Shown here: positions 53,916-64,000 of the stretch, piece after piece
Layout of the letters: the number at the start of each line of letters is the position of its first letter
Position numbering within the stretch: the first letter of the stretch is position 1
Assembly (NCBI RefSeq): GCF_019880305.1
Contig: NZ_CP082301.1
Span: forward strand, 3,658,001-3,722,000
Source of the DNA: Streptomyces decoyicus
GTDB taxonomy: Bacteria; Actinomycetota; Actinomycetes; Streptomycetales; Streptomycetaceae
Reading direction: 5' to 3'
DNA: 64,000 nt
The notes under the pieces: generated by a model
Database searches by the model: none
Told to the model about the DNA's origin: nothing
What the model saw: the letters and a program-made list of their open reading frames with translations, nothing else
Program-made: the position numbers and the translations under genes

Positions 53916-54101
53916 CCCCCGTGGAAACCTCTGAACCCGTCACCTGTGGTTTGACGCGTGCACGGCACCATAGCAAGGCCCGGTGACACCCCGTACGGGC
54001 CCATGCCACGCGTGCGGGCGTACTTCTCTCGCGAGCACAGGGGGGCGGGCGTAGCGTCGGTCACGGAGGATGACCGGACGACTCGAAGCGAGGCGACGCC
54101 C

Positions 54102-55061
54102 GTGGTGCGCAACGTTCTGGGGTCGCTGATCGCCCTCGTCGGAGCGACGGCCGCCGTCTGGAGCCCCTTCCGTCCCTGGTACGACGGCCGTCACGGCAGC
54201 GACGTGCGGATCGAAGACCTCTTCAACGGCATCACCCGCAGCAGCGCCGCGCTCTTCGGCTCCGTCGTCCTCCCCATGGCGTTCGCCGCCCTGCTGACCC
54301 TGATCGGAGTCGCCCTGCGCTCCCGGCTGCTGGTCACCCTCGCGGGCCTGGTGGTGCTCGGTTTCACGATCCTGTGGATGGTCCGCCAGGGCCAGGCCGC
54401 CAGCGAACTGACGGCCGGTGCCCGCGGCCTGGGGGTGGGCGTCGCCAACGCCCTGGGCGGCGGCGCACTGCTGCTGCTCGGCGCCCTGATCATGCGCGGC
54501 CGCGGCCGACGTGTCCCGGACCGCGGATACGACGAGCGCCGGTACCCCGACGGACGCTACGGGCCCTCCGCGCCGGACGACCGCTACGACGAGCGTGCGC
54601 CGTACGACCCGCACACGCCCTACCCCCCGGGGACGCCCGAACCCTGGGACGCGGGCCGCCCGGGAGCCGAGGAGTGGAACCCGGAGCCGTATTCCACCGG
54701 CCCCGCCGGACCCCCGGCAGGCCCCGCGGCACCCGTCGGCCCCGGCGGCGGTGCCTACGGCCCGAGGGAGGACACCCCCACCGCTCCCTTGCCGGTCACC
54801 CCGCCGCCACCACCACCGCCCACGCACCAACAGCGGACACAGCCACAACAACAACCTCAACAACCGCAGCAGCCGCAACCGCCACCGCCGACCATGCCGG
54901 CCCATCAGCAGCCCCCCACACCTCCGGTGGAGTGGGCCAAGGAGCACCGGCAACCGCGCCCCGCGCAGCCACAACAGCCCGGAGAGCCGGGCCAGCCCGG
55001 TCAGCCCGGACAGCCTGACCGGTCCCCACATCCCGAACAGCCCCCGGAGGACCGGCAGTAG
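54102..55061 (+). CDS. Membrane protein with proline/glutamine-rich C-terminal tail
   Basis: About 319 residues from GTG 54102 (GAGGCG upstream); the frame is open to 53958. Four hydrophobic segments in the first 125 residues (NVLGSLIALVGATAAVW, LFGSVVLPMAFAALL, LLVTLAGLVVLGFTILWM, GGALLLLGALIM) precede a 190-residue disordered tail, with Tyr/Asp/Arg repeats then P/Q runs. It converges on afsK. S. coelicolor has an AfsK-binding inhibitor, KbpA, encoded next to afsK; whether this is its orthologue I cannot tell. Such tails often bind other proteins. Confidence 0.72.
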   Translation: MVRNVLGSLIALVGATAAVWSPFRPWYDGRHGSDVRIEDLFNGITRSSAALFGSVVLPMAFAALLTLIGVALRSRLLVTLAGLVVLGFTILWMVRQGQAASELTAGARGLGVGVANALGGGALLLLGALIMRGRGRRVPDRGYDERRYPDGRYGPSAPDDRYDERAPYDPHTPYPPGTPEPWDAGRPGAEEWNPEPYSTGPAGPPAGPAAPVGPGGGAYGPREDTPTAPLPVTPPPPPPPTHQQRTQPQQQPQQPQQPQPPPPTMPAHQQPPTPPVEWAKEHRQPRPAQPQQPGEPGQPGQPGQPDRSPHPEQPPEDRQ

Positions 55062-55101
55062 GCCACCAGGTCACGGCAGCCACCGGGTCACGACAGCCGC
55101 A

Positions 55102-57753
<2,652 letters not shown>

Positions 57754-58706
57754 TTGCCTGCCACCTCCCCGTGGGGCGTAAAAAAGAGACTCTCAATAGC
57801 CACGAGCCGCCGAGAGCCACTGCCCCGTGCAGCGTCTCCCCGCCTGCGGCGAGGACTGTCGAAACGGCCGTACGCGTGCTGATTGTTCCTGGCCGGGCCG
57901 ACGGTTGCGAACCCGGGGCCTGTCCGCCGTGTCACGGCATACCCCCTGTAACCCGCACCGGGCCCGTTACCCGACGTAACCCAACCGCGCCTGACGTGCT
58001 GCGATACGTCCCTTGACGGGCGTTTGCCGAGCGGGTTACCGGCGGGTTGCAAATCCCCCGTGCGCGGCACCGCCCGAAATACGGACGCTCACCACTTTGT
58101 TTGACGGGCGCACCGCGGGAGCGGTTCACACCCCCGGACATCCGGTGGCCGCGGTGGCCAAAACCATGCTGTTCCACCGACCGCTCCACCGACCGTGCAC
58201 ACCCATCCCCCACCGGTCATGCCATCCCCGTCGTCGCCCTCGGCCCCTCGGCCCAATTCTGCGCGTTCGAAGGTCATTTCGGCGCCATGACACCTGGCGT
58301 GGCGCCTGGCCGGGAATCCGGGCAGGCCGGATTGCCTGCCGCCGCGGTGGTCAGATCTCCAAGCTAGCGCCGGTTCGCACGGTTCGCCCGCCAAGGGTTC
58401 GCACACACGGTCGATTCCTGGAGGGCCCTCCGGGCGCGGCGATGACGGACGGGAGAAGGTGCCGATGTTCAACTGACGGCCATCGTCGTGCACTTGCCAC
58501 ACAGACGGTGACCACTTATCCACCAAAGTTGTCCACAGCCTGTTGATAACACTCTTCACCGGATCGGACCAAGCGGCTCCGCACAAACCGCGGCCGCGGG
58601 CGGGCCCCTGCCGGCGCCCTTTAAGGGGCCGCGCACCGCGAACTCCCCCATCCCCATTTGCAGGCAGCCAAATCGCGCTCCGATCACCCCTCGGTAAGCT
58701 GACGGC
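57754..58706. other. Long intergenic region upstream of afsK, with GTAAC/GTTAC motifs
   Basis: About 950 bases without a supported gene. Between 57949 and 58045 the motif GTAACCC or its inverse occurs five times (for example GTTACCCGACGTAAC at 57965-57979 and GCGGGTTACC near 58030). These may be binding sites for a regulator of afsK. The remainder is lower in GC than the coding DNA and likely holds the tetR promoter. Confidence 0.5.
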
Positions 58707-59354
58707 ATGACAGGACAAGTTCGAACCGTCGACGGCAGAGTTGCCGGCCGCCGCGGACAGGCGACGCGGCAAAAGCTTCTCGACTGCCTCAGCGAAATGC
58801 TCAGTTCGTCCCCCTACCGGGACGTCAAGGTCATCGATGTAGCCCGAAAAGCGGGGACTTCACCCGCAACGTTCTATCAGTACTTCCCGGACGTCGAGGG
58901 CGCCGTCCTCGAAATCGCCGAGGAGATGGCCAAAGAAGGCGCCACTCTGACCGATCTTGTCGCCGGACGCTCCTGGGTGGGCAAATCCGCGTGGCAGGCG
59001 GCGGAGGATCTGGTCGAGGGCTTCCTCTCCTTCTGGCGGAGGCACGACGCGATTCTGCGCGTCATCGACCTGGGTGCGGCCGAAGGCGACAAGCGGTTCT
59101 ACAAGATCCGCATGAAGATCCTTAATGCCGTCACCAACTCCCTTACAGATTCGATCAAGGAACTTCAGAGCAAGGGCAAGGTCGACAAGGACGTGAGCCC
59201 GCCCGCGATGGCCGGCTCGCTCGTCGCGATGCTGGCCGCGGTTGCCGGGCACCAGAAGGGCTTCCAGAGCTGGGGCGTCAAGCAGGCCGAGCTCAAGCCG
59301 AACCTGGCGCTGCTCGTACACCTCGGCGTCACCGGCAAGAAGCCGACCAAATAA
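58707..59354 (+). CDS. TetR-family transcriptional regulator
   Basis: 215 residues from ATG 58707. N-terminal HTH: RQKLLDCLSEMLSSSPYRDVKVIDVARKAGTSPATFYQYFPDVEGAVLEIAEE, then an all-helical ligand domain (LVEGFLSFWRRHDAILRVIDLGAAEGDKRF). It is the only TetR gene in the window and so a candidate controller of the CTGACG sites, though none of the ten good sites lies at its own promoter. In S. coelicolor a TetR gene also neighbours afsK. A strong hairpin follows. Confidence 0.92.
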   Translation: MTGQVRTVDGRVAGRRGQATRQKLLDCLSEMLSSSPYRDVKVIDVARKAGTSPATFYQYFPDVEGAVLEIAEEMAKEGATLTDLVAGRSWVGKSAWQAAEDLVEGFLSFWRRHDAILRVIDLGAAEGDKRFYKIRMKILNAVTNSLTDSIKELQSKGKVDKDVSPPAMAGSLVAMLAAVAGHQKGFQSWGVKQAELKPNLALLVHLGVTGKKPTK

Positions 59355-59471
59355 CCACACCGCCGAGAAAGCAGCCGAAGCGGCCCGAGAGGCAGCCGCG
59401 CCTCGAAGTCCCGGTGCTGCCGGGCTCGTTCGCCATTCGTCCTGTATCCGTCCTGCCATAGCTGTACCGCA

Positions 59472-59526
59472 CACACAGCGGGCGCCGCGCGGCCCCTCGG
59501 GGGTTCGCCGCGGCGCCCGCTGTGTG
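59472..59526. terminator. 18-bp perfect inverted repeat, bidirectional terminator
   Basis: CACACAGCGGGCGCCGCG at 59472-59489 pairs with 59509-59526 across 19 bases, between the convergent tetR and nitroreductase-like genes. Confidence 0.8.
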
Positions 59527-59576
59527 CATGGCGAACCGACCGGGCAGGGGCGAAGCCCCCTGGCGCACCGGACGGA

Positions 59577-60047
59577 TCACCGCCGCTCCAGCCGGAACAG
59601 CCGGATCTCCCGCGCCACCCGCGCCTGGTACGCGGCATACGGCGGCCAGAACGCCAGCGCCGCCCGCCAGGCCTGTGCCCGCTCCTCACCGGTGAGCAGC
59701 CGGGCCCGCACCGGAATGTCCCGGCCGCGCCAACTCACCTCGGCTTCCGGATTCTTGAGCAGATTGCCGGTCCAGGCCGGATGCCCCGGCCGCCCGAAGT
59801 TGCTGCCGATCAGCAGCCAGCCGCCACCCTCCTCCGGCAGGCACGCCAGCGGGGTACGCCGCGGCTGCCCGCTCCGCGCCCCGGTCGCGGTGAGGATCAC
59901 CCCGGGCAGCATCCGGGCGCTGAGCAGCACTTTTCCGCGGGTCAGCCGGTGCACCGCGCGGTCCAGCGCGGGGATGAAGTGCGGCGCGATCCGGGCGAAC
60001 GTACGGGTCGCGGAGACCCTCTGGAGCAACCGCTCACCCGGCGGCAT
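59577..60047 (-). CDS. Deazaflavin-dependent nitroreductase family (Ddn/DUF385-like) protein
   Basis: 156 residues; ATG 60047 overlaps the stop of the dehydrogenase gene by one base (TGATG), so translation is coupled. The split-barrel fold shows VILTATGARSGQPRRTPL, LIGSNFGRPGHPAWTGNLLKNPEAEV and the ARLLTGEERAQAW helix, typical of Ddn-like F420-binding proteins. These reduce quinones, enones or nitro groups with F420H2. Coupling to an acyl-CoA dehydrogenase suggests a redox role in the same pathway, which fits the FbiC gene earlier in the window. Confidence 0.88.
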   Translation of the reverse strand: MPPGERLLQRVSATRTFARIAPHFIPALDRAVHRLTRGKVLLSARMLPGVILTATGARSGQPRRTPLACLPEEGGGWLLIGSNFGRPGHPAWTGNLLKNPEAEVSWRGRDIPVRARLLTGEERAQAWRAALAFWPPYAAYQARVAREIRLFRLERR

Positions 60048-61561
60048 CAGACCTCCACCGCCTCGGGCGCACGGGGCCCCGCGGACGCGCCGGCCGCATC
60101 GGACGCACCGGACCCATCGGGCCCATCGGCGACGCCGGACCCATCGGCGGCATCGGACCCATCGGCCGCCTCGGCGCTCGCGGGTCTCGCCCCGCCTCCA
60201 CCCGCCTCGCTGCTTCCGTCCGCCGCCCCGCTTCGGCCCCTCGTCCCGCTTCCGTCCGCCGCCGCGCTTCCGACCGTCTCCCCCGCCCCGCCCGCGAACA
60301 GCCCCGCCTCCTCGGCGGCCCGTGCCCGCAGCCGGTGCACGGGCCCCAGCAGCAGTTCGTCGCAGGCGGCGCGCTTGAAGTACAGATGCGCCTCGTGCTC
60401 CCAGGTGAAGCCGATACCGCCGTGCAACTGCACCGCCTCGGCCGCCACCGCCCGCAGCGTCTCCAGCGCCTGCGCGAGCGCCAGCGCCCCCGCACCGGGC
60501 TCGGCCGCACCGTACGGTCCCACCGCTCCCTCGGCCCCGGACCGACCACGGCCCGCCGACCAGGCCGCGTAGTACGCCGCCGAGCGCGCCGCCTGGAGCG
60601 TCACATACAGATCGGCGAGCCGGTGCTGGACCGCCTGGAAGGAACCGATGGGCCGGCCGAACTGCTCGCGCTCCTGGACGTAGGCGACGGTTCGGGCCAG
60701 CGCCGTATCGGCCGTGCCGACCGCCTCGGCAGCCAGCGCCGCGGCCGCCGCCGCCCCGGCCGAGGCGAGCGCCCCGGCCACCGCCGCCTCGTCACCGTCC
60801 CCCTCCCCCAGCAACTCCGCCGGCACCTCCCGCAGTTCGAGGCGCGCCTGCGGACGGGTCTCGTCCAGCGCGGTCTGCCGGGTCCGCAGCAGACCGGGCA
60901 CGCCGGTGTCCGCACGGCGCCGGGCGTCCGCTCCGTCCGCCGGGCCGGGCGCCGCCGCCCGTACGAGAAAGAGCAGGGTACGGCTGCGGGCGAACCCTCC
61001 GGTGTGCGCGGCCACCACCAGCACGTCCGCGGTGTGCCCGTTCAGCACCTGTCCGGCCTCCCCGTACAGCCGCCACGTGCCGTCCTGCATCCGCGCCTGG
61101 ATGCCGCCGGCCCGGCCGCCGCCCGCCCAGTCGCCGTCGTTCGGCCCGGTCAGGGCCAGTGCGGTGGCGAGCTGCCCGCCCGGTACGGCGAGCGTTCCGG
61201 TCAGCTCTCCGGTGGCCAGGGCCGGCAGCAGTGCGGTGCGCTGGCGTTCGCTTCCGAGCGCGAGAATCAGCGGCGCGGCCAGCGCGGCGGTGGCGATCAG
61301 CGGCGAGGGGAGTACGGCGCGGCCGGTCTCCTCGCAGGCCAGGGCCAGTTCGGTGGGCCCGCAGCCCACCCCGCCGTATGCGGTGGGCAGCGCCAGGCCG
61401 GGCAGGCCGAGCCGGCCGGCGAGCTGCCGCCACAGCTGCTCGTCGTACCCGGGTGGGGTGCGTACCGCCGCCTTGACCTCGTCCGGACCACAGCGCTTGA
61501 GCAGCAGCTCGCGCAGCGTACGGCGGATTTCGTGCTGCTCCTCGGTGAACGCGGCATCCAT
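60047..61561 (-). CDS. Acyl-CoA dehydrogenase with repetitive C-terminal tail
   Basis: 504 residues; ATG 61561 with GGAGGAG seven bases upstream. ACAD domains in order: helical N-terminus FTEEQHEIRRTLREL, middle beta domain, and C-terminal YVQEREQFGRPIGSFQAVQHRLADLYV plus QLHGGIGFTWEHEAHLYFKRA. The subgroup resembles the FadE paralogues that work as heteromeric pairs in steroid and cholate breakdown, but no partner gene is seen here. About 75 C-terminal residues form a G/S/A/D-rich tail with repeated AADGS units. The CTGACG site 63 bases upstream links it to the regulon. Confidence 0.9.
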   Translation of the reverse strand: MDAAFTEEQHEIRRTLRELLLKRCGPDEVKAAVRTPPGYDEQLWRQLAGRLGLPGLALPTAYGGVGCGPTELALACEETGRAVLPSPLIATAALAAPLILALGSERQRTALLPALATGELTGTLAVPGGQLATALALTGPNDGDWAGGGRAGGIQARMQDGTWRLYGEAGQVLNGHTADVLVVAAHTGGFARSRTLLFLVRAAAPGPADGADARRRADTGVPGLLRTRQTALDETRPQARLELREVPAELLGEGDGDEAAVAGALASAGAAAAAALAAEAVGTADTALARTVAYVQEREQFGRPIGSFQAVQHRLADLYVTLQAARSAAYYAAWSAGRGRSGAEGAVGPYGAAEPGAGALALAQALETLRAVAAEAVQLHGGIGFTWEHEAHLYFKRAACDELLLGPVHRLRARAAEEAGLFAGGAGETVGSAAADGSGTRGRSGAADGSSEAGGGGARPASAEAADGSDAADGSGVADGPDGSGASDAAGASAGPRAPEAVEV

Positions 61562-61623
61562 CGGCGGGCTCCTCCCGGCCGTGCGACAACGCCCGTCCGG
61601 TGCGACGGGCCCCCGCTTCAGAC

Positions 61624-61638
61624 CTGACGGGCCGTCAT
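61624..61638. promoter_or_regulatory. CTGACG operator of acyl-CoA dehydrogenase operon
   Basis: CTGACG-GGC-CGTCAT, one mismatch in the last base, 63 bases upstream of ATG 61561. Confidence 0.65.
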
Positions 61639-61734
61639 AGTAGGGACGGGGGGTGCACTTTCCTAGGGCGAGTTCGCAAAGTCCCCGGAGGGGAGGAAGA
61701 CGACCCGGCGGGGCTGCAGGCCCCAACAGCCATG

Positions 61735-61772
61735 CCCCTGCCCCGACTTCACCATAGAAGTCGGGGCAGGGG
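61735..61772. terminator. 16-bp perfect hairpin, terminator of AOC-like gene
   Basis: CCCCTGCCCCGACTTC at 61735-61750 pairs with 61757-61772 around a six-base loop (ACCATA), 68 bases beyond the leftward stop at 61840. Confidence 0.85.
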
Positions 61773-61839
61773 TGCCGGGGCCCGGCGAGCGGGCCGGGAT
61801 GTCCGGGCCGCCCGCCGCCCTGGGAGCCTTCCCGCCGCG

Positions 61840-62343
61840 TCAGAGGGTGAGATGGACCGTGAGCTGCGATTCCGTGTCACTGACGTTGACGACGTGGAGG
61901 AAGCCGTGGGCCGTGCGGTAGCGCCCGGTGCCTCCGGTGATCGCCAGGTCGATGTTGCCGGGGCCGGCGGCGGTGACGGTGAACCGGCCCTGCACGGTGA
62001 GCTGCCCCTGGGAAAGGGACAGATCGCCCGCGCACTGGAGGTCGAACTCATCCGCGGGCGCGAACCGGGTCAGCGTGCAGATCTCGCTGTAGGTGCCGAC
62101 CGCGAGGCTGCCGCGGAAGAGATTCCCGCTCAGGACGAATTCGTCCCCCAGGCTGGGGCCGCCCGACCCGTCCACATCGACGAGACCGCCCTGTGTCTGC
62201 TTCGCGACCAGCTGGAAAACTTCCCCTCTCGGGGGATTGGGCCCGGATCCGGTACCGGTGGAAGCCGATGCCGAGGGTGCACAGAAAAGGAGGGCCGCCA
62301 ATCCGGCGGCCGCACTCAGAGCGACATGCTTGAAGTGACGCAC
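61840..62343 (-). CDS. Secreted allene-oxide-cyclase/dirigent-like barrel protein
   Basis: 167 residues from GTG 62343, GAGGAG seven bases upstream. A Sec signal peptide (HVALSAAAGLAALLFCAPSASAS) precedes an about 140-residue beta-barrel domain. GDEFVLSGNLFRG, GTYSEICTLTRF, LTVQGRFTV and ITGGTGRYRTAHGFLHV match the AOC-barrel/dirigent fold, where GGTG-Y is conserved. Streptomyces have several such exported proteins with unknown function. It follows the YVTN/IPT gene by 230 bases in the same direction. Confidence 0.82.
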   Translation of the reverse strand: MRHFKHVALSAAAGLAALLFCAPSASASTGTGSGPNPPRGEVFQLVAKQTQGGLVDVDGSGGPSLGDEFVLSGNLFRGSLAVGTYSEICTLTRFAPADEFDLQCAGDLSLSQGQLTVQGRFTVTAAGPGNIDLAITGGTGRYRTAHGFLHVVNVSDTESQLTVHLTL

Positions 62344-62573
62344 GGTTTTCTCCTCTGGGACTGGAAGGGAAGTGCACTGGCTATGGCCATGAAATGCGGT
62401 AATGGTGCAGTAATTCCCGGCCGATATCGCAGGGACGCCAGGACGCAATTGCGCAGTCACGCCGCGGCGCCGCGAATCCCGCCCCTGACCGGCCGGGGGC
62501 TCGGCGTTCCGGGGGCGCCGCTCGGGCAGGCCGGGTCCGCCGCGCGGCCGGCCGGTCGTGGCGCCCGCAGGGA

Positions 62574-64000
62574 TCAGATATCGGGGCCGGAGACGTAGGT
62601 GAACGATCCGGAAGGCGTGCCTCCGGGGCCGGTGACGGTGACGGTGACGGTGCCAGGGGCGCCACTGGGCGGGGACGTGGCGGTCACGGTGGTGTCGGAG
62701 ACGATCTCGAAGGGCGCCGGGACGCCGTTGAAGGTGACCTGGTCGGTGGTGGACAGGCCGGTGCCGGTGACGGTCACCACGGTGCCGCCGGAGGTCGGTC
62801 CCGAGTCGGGGCTGACGCCGGTGACGCTGGACGGGCTGACGTAGGTGTAGGTCAGCCCGTCGGCGCTCCCGCCGGCGGTGAACACGGTGACGGCCACGCC
62901 GCCCGGCCCCGGGGCACCGGCGGCTCTGACGGTGACCTGCGTGTCGGAGACGCTTTGGATGACGGCTCGGGTGGGGCCGAAGTACACGTCGATCGCCCCG
63001 GCGAGGTTGCGGCCGGTGATGACGATCTCCTCGTCGCTGCCGGCGACGGGGCCCGCGGCGGGGCTGATGCCGGTGAGGGCGGGCAACGGCATGTAGTAGA
63101 AGAATCCGAGGGAGCCGGTGCCGCCCGGGGTGGTGATCGTCACGGGGACGACACCGGATCCGGCGGGAGTGGTGACGGTCAGCGAGGTCGCCGTATTGGC
63201 GGTGATGGCGGCCTGGGCGGTACCGAAGTGCACAGCACTGGCATTGGACAGGTGGTGACCGGTGAGCGTCACCCTCGTTCCGCCGGCCGTGCGCCCCTGG
63301 TCGGGAATCACCGTCGTCGCCATGTCCCCGACGGTGCCGGCTTCGGAGTTGCTCACGTAGGCGTGTGTGCCGTCGGGGAAGACCACGAGGCCGGTGGGGC
63401 CGGCCCCCACGCCGATGTTCTCGACGACGGTGCGGGTGGCGGTGTCGATCACGCTCACCGTGTCCGGGAGGGAATTCGCCACGTACACATGGGCGCCGTC
63501 GGGGCTCGCCGCCAGGAAGCGCGGCTGGCCGCTGACACCGATGGTGGCGGTGACGGCGCCGGCCGCGGTGTCGATCACGCCCACCGTGGAGGTGGCGACG
63601 TTCGTGACGTAGACCTCGGCCCCGTCGGGGGCCACCGCCAGCAGGATGGGGACGCCGCCGACCGGGATCGTGACCACGACGGTGTCCGTGGCGGTGTCGA
63701 TCACGCTCACGGCGCCGGAGAAGAGGCACGCCACATAGGCGCGGGTCCCGTCCGGGGTGAGGACCAGGCCGATCGGCCCGTCCCCGACGGTGATGGTGCC
63801 GGCGACGGTGTCGGTGGCCGTGTCGAGCACGCTCACCGTGTTGCCGGCCTGCTGTGTCACGTAGAGGCGGGTGCCGTCCGGGGTGAGCGCCGCCATCGCC
63901 GGGCCCGACGCCACGGGGATGTTCGTGATGATGGCGTTCGTGGCGGTGTCGATCACGCTGACGAGACCGTCGCCGGAGACCGTCACATAGCCGCGGGTGC
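62574..64000 (-). CDS. YVTN beta-propeller and IPT/TIG repeat protein, 5' end beyond window
   Basis: At least 475 residues; the start is past base 64000. The visible N-terminal part contains YVTN-type blades (VSVIDTATNAIITNIPVASGP, LTPDGTRLYVTQQAGNTVSVLD and four more). From about residue 230 it changes to three IPT/TIG Ig-like domains (TTVIPDQGRTAGGTRVTLTG, ALTGISPAAGPVAGSDEEI, VTGVSPDSGPTSGGTVVTVTG). Proteins of this type are usually exported or surface-linked and involved in binding. Threonine and glycine are high. No membrane anchor is visible at the C-terminus. Confidence 0.88.
   Translation of the reverse strand, partial: TRGYVTVSGDGLVSVIDTATNAIITNIPVASGPAMAALTPDGTRLYVTQQAGNTVSVLDTATDTVAGTITVGDGPIGLVLTPDGTRAYVACLFSGAVSVIDTATDTVVVTIPVGGVPILLAVAPDGAEVYVTNVATSTVGVIDTAAGAVTATIGVSGQPRFLAASPDGAHVYVANSLPDTVSVIDTATRTVVENIGVGAGPTGLVVFPDGTHAYVSNSEAGTVGDMATTVIPDQGRTAGGTRVTLTGHHLSNASAVHFGTAQAAITANTATSLTVTTPAGSGVVPVTITTPGGTGSLGFFYYMPLPALTGISPAAGPVAGSDEEIVITGRNLAGAIDVYFGPTRAVIQSVSDTQVTVRAAGAPGPGGVAVTVFTAGGSADGLTYTYVSPSSVTGVSPDSGPTSGGTVVTVTGTGLSTTDQVTFNGVPAPFEIVSDTTVTATSPPSGAPGTVTVTVTGPGGTPSGSFTYVSGPDI

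Noticed and set aside
57754-58706. A small gene such as kbpA upstream of afsK
   Set aside because: Open frames here are short, overlapping and lack codon bias or ribosome sites; the membrane protein at 54102 is a better positional candidate but unproven.
58699-58713. CTGACGGCATGACAG at the tetR start as an autoregulatory operator
   Set aside because: The right arm matches the palindrome at only half its positions and overlaps the start codon by chance-like similarity.

Overview
The window is high-GC, gene-dense DNA with frequent GTG starts, GGAGG-type ribosome sites, Tat and lipoprotein signals, DUF5753/DUF397 pairs, F420 genes and an afsR/afsS/afsK-like locus. This points to Streptomyces or a very close relative. 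No rRNA, tRNA, CRISPR array or transposase was seen.

Layout. 0-7 kb: a cut-off GT39-like membrane glycosyltransferase, a D-Ala-D-Ala carboxypeptidase with a very long disordered tail, a GPP34 protein, and an XRE/DUF5753 regulator with its DUF397 partner. 7-13 kb: an unrecognised protein, a STAND NTPase with a small helper, an aminotransferase and an SDR. 13.7-28 kb: Na+/solute symporter, ADP-ribosylglycohydrolase, FO synthase FbiC, VOC protein, F420-type LLM enzyme, Tat-exported PHP hydrolase, two quinone-oxidoreductase-like enzymes and an APC permease, with many intergenic tandem repeats. 28-35 kb: a catabolic block (aldehyde dehydrogenase, amidohydrolase, two LLM flavoenzymes, SDR). 35-41 kb: DUF4231/SLATT-like protein, TIR-WD40 protein split by a frameshift, an XRE regulator and two tiny genes. 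41-46.7 kb: amidohydrolase, afsR, afsS and a secreted peptide with AfsS-like motifs. 46.8-53.4 kb: CoA-based catabolic genes (two acyl-CoA ligases, thiolase/DUF35/enoyl-CoA hydratase). 53.4-59.4 kb: lipoprotein, proline-rich membrane protein, afsK and a TetR regulator. 59.5-64 kb: F420-type nitroreductase-like protein, acyl-CoA dehydrogenase, a secreted AOC-like protein and a cut-off YVTN/IPT repeat protein.

How the genes connect. The strongest unexpected signal is a 15-bp palindrome, consensus CTGAYG-NNN-CRTCAG, found ten times. Each copy lies upstream of a catabolic or redox gene: the unknown gene at 7.1 kb, SDR 12.4 kb, LLM 31.9 kb (two sites), LLM 34 kb (two sites), amidohydrolase 41.2 kb, acyl-CoA ligase 46.8 kb, the divergent ligase/thiolase pair at 50.8 kb, and acyl-CoA dehydrogenase 60 kb. 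This looks like one dispersed regulon for degrading an unknown, probably alicyclic, acid. Part of it sits between afsS and afsK. FbiC makes the F420 precursor that several neighbouring flavoenzyme-like proteins may use.

The second signal is the afsS neighbourhood. A 64-residue secreted peptide carrying four D-(S/N)-H-x-P motifs lies just downstream of a 76-residue AfsS-like protein. Assignments come from reading translations, not from database searches.
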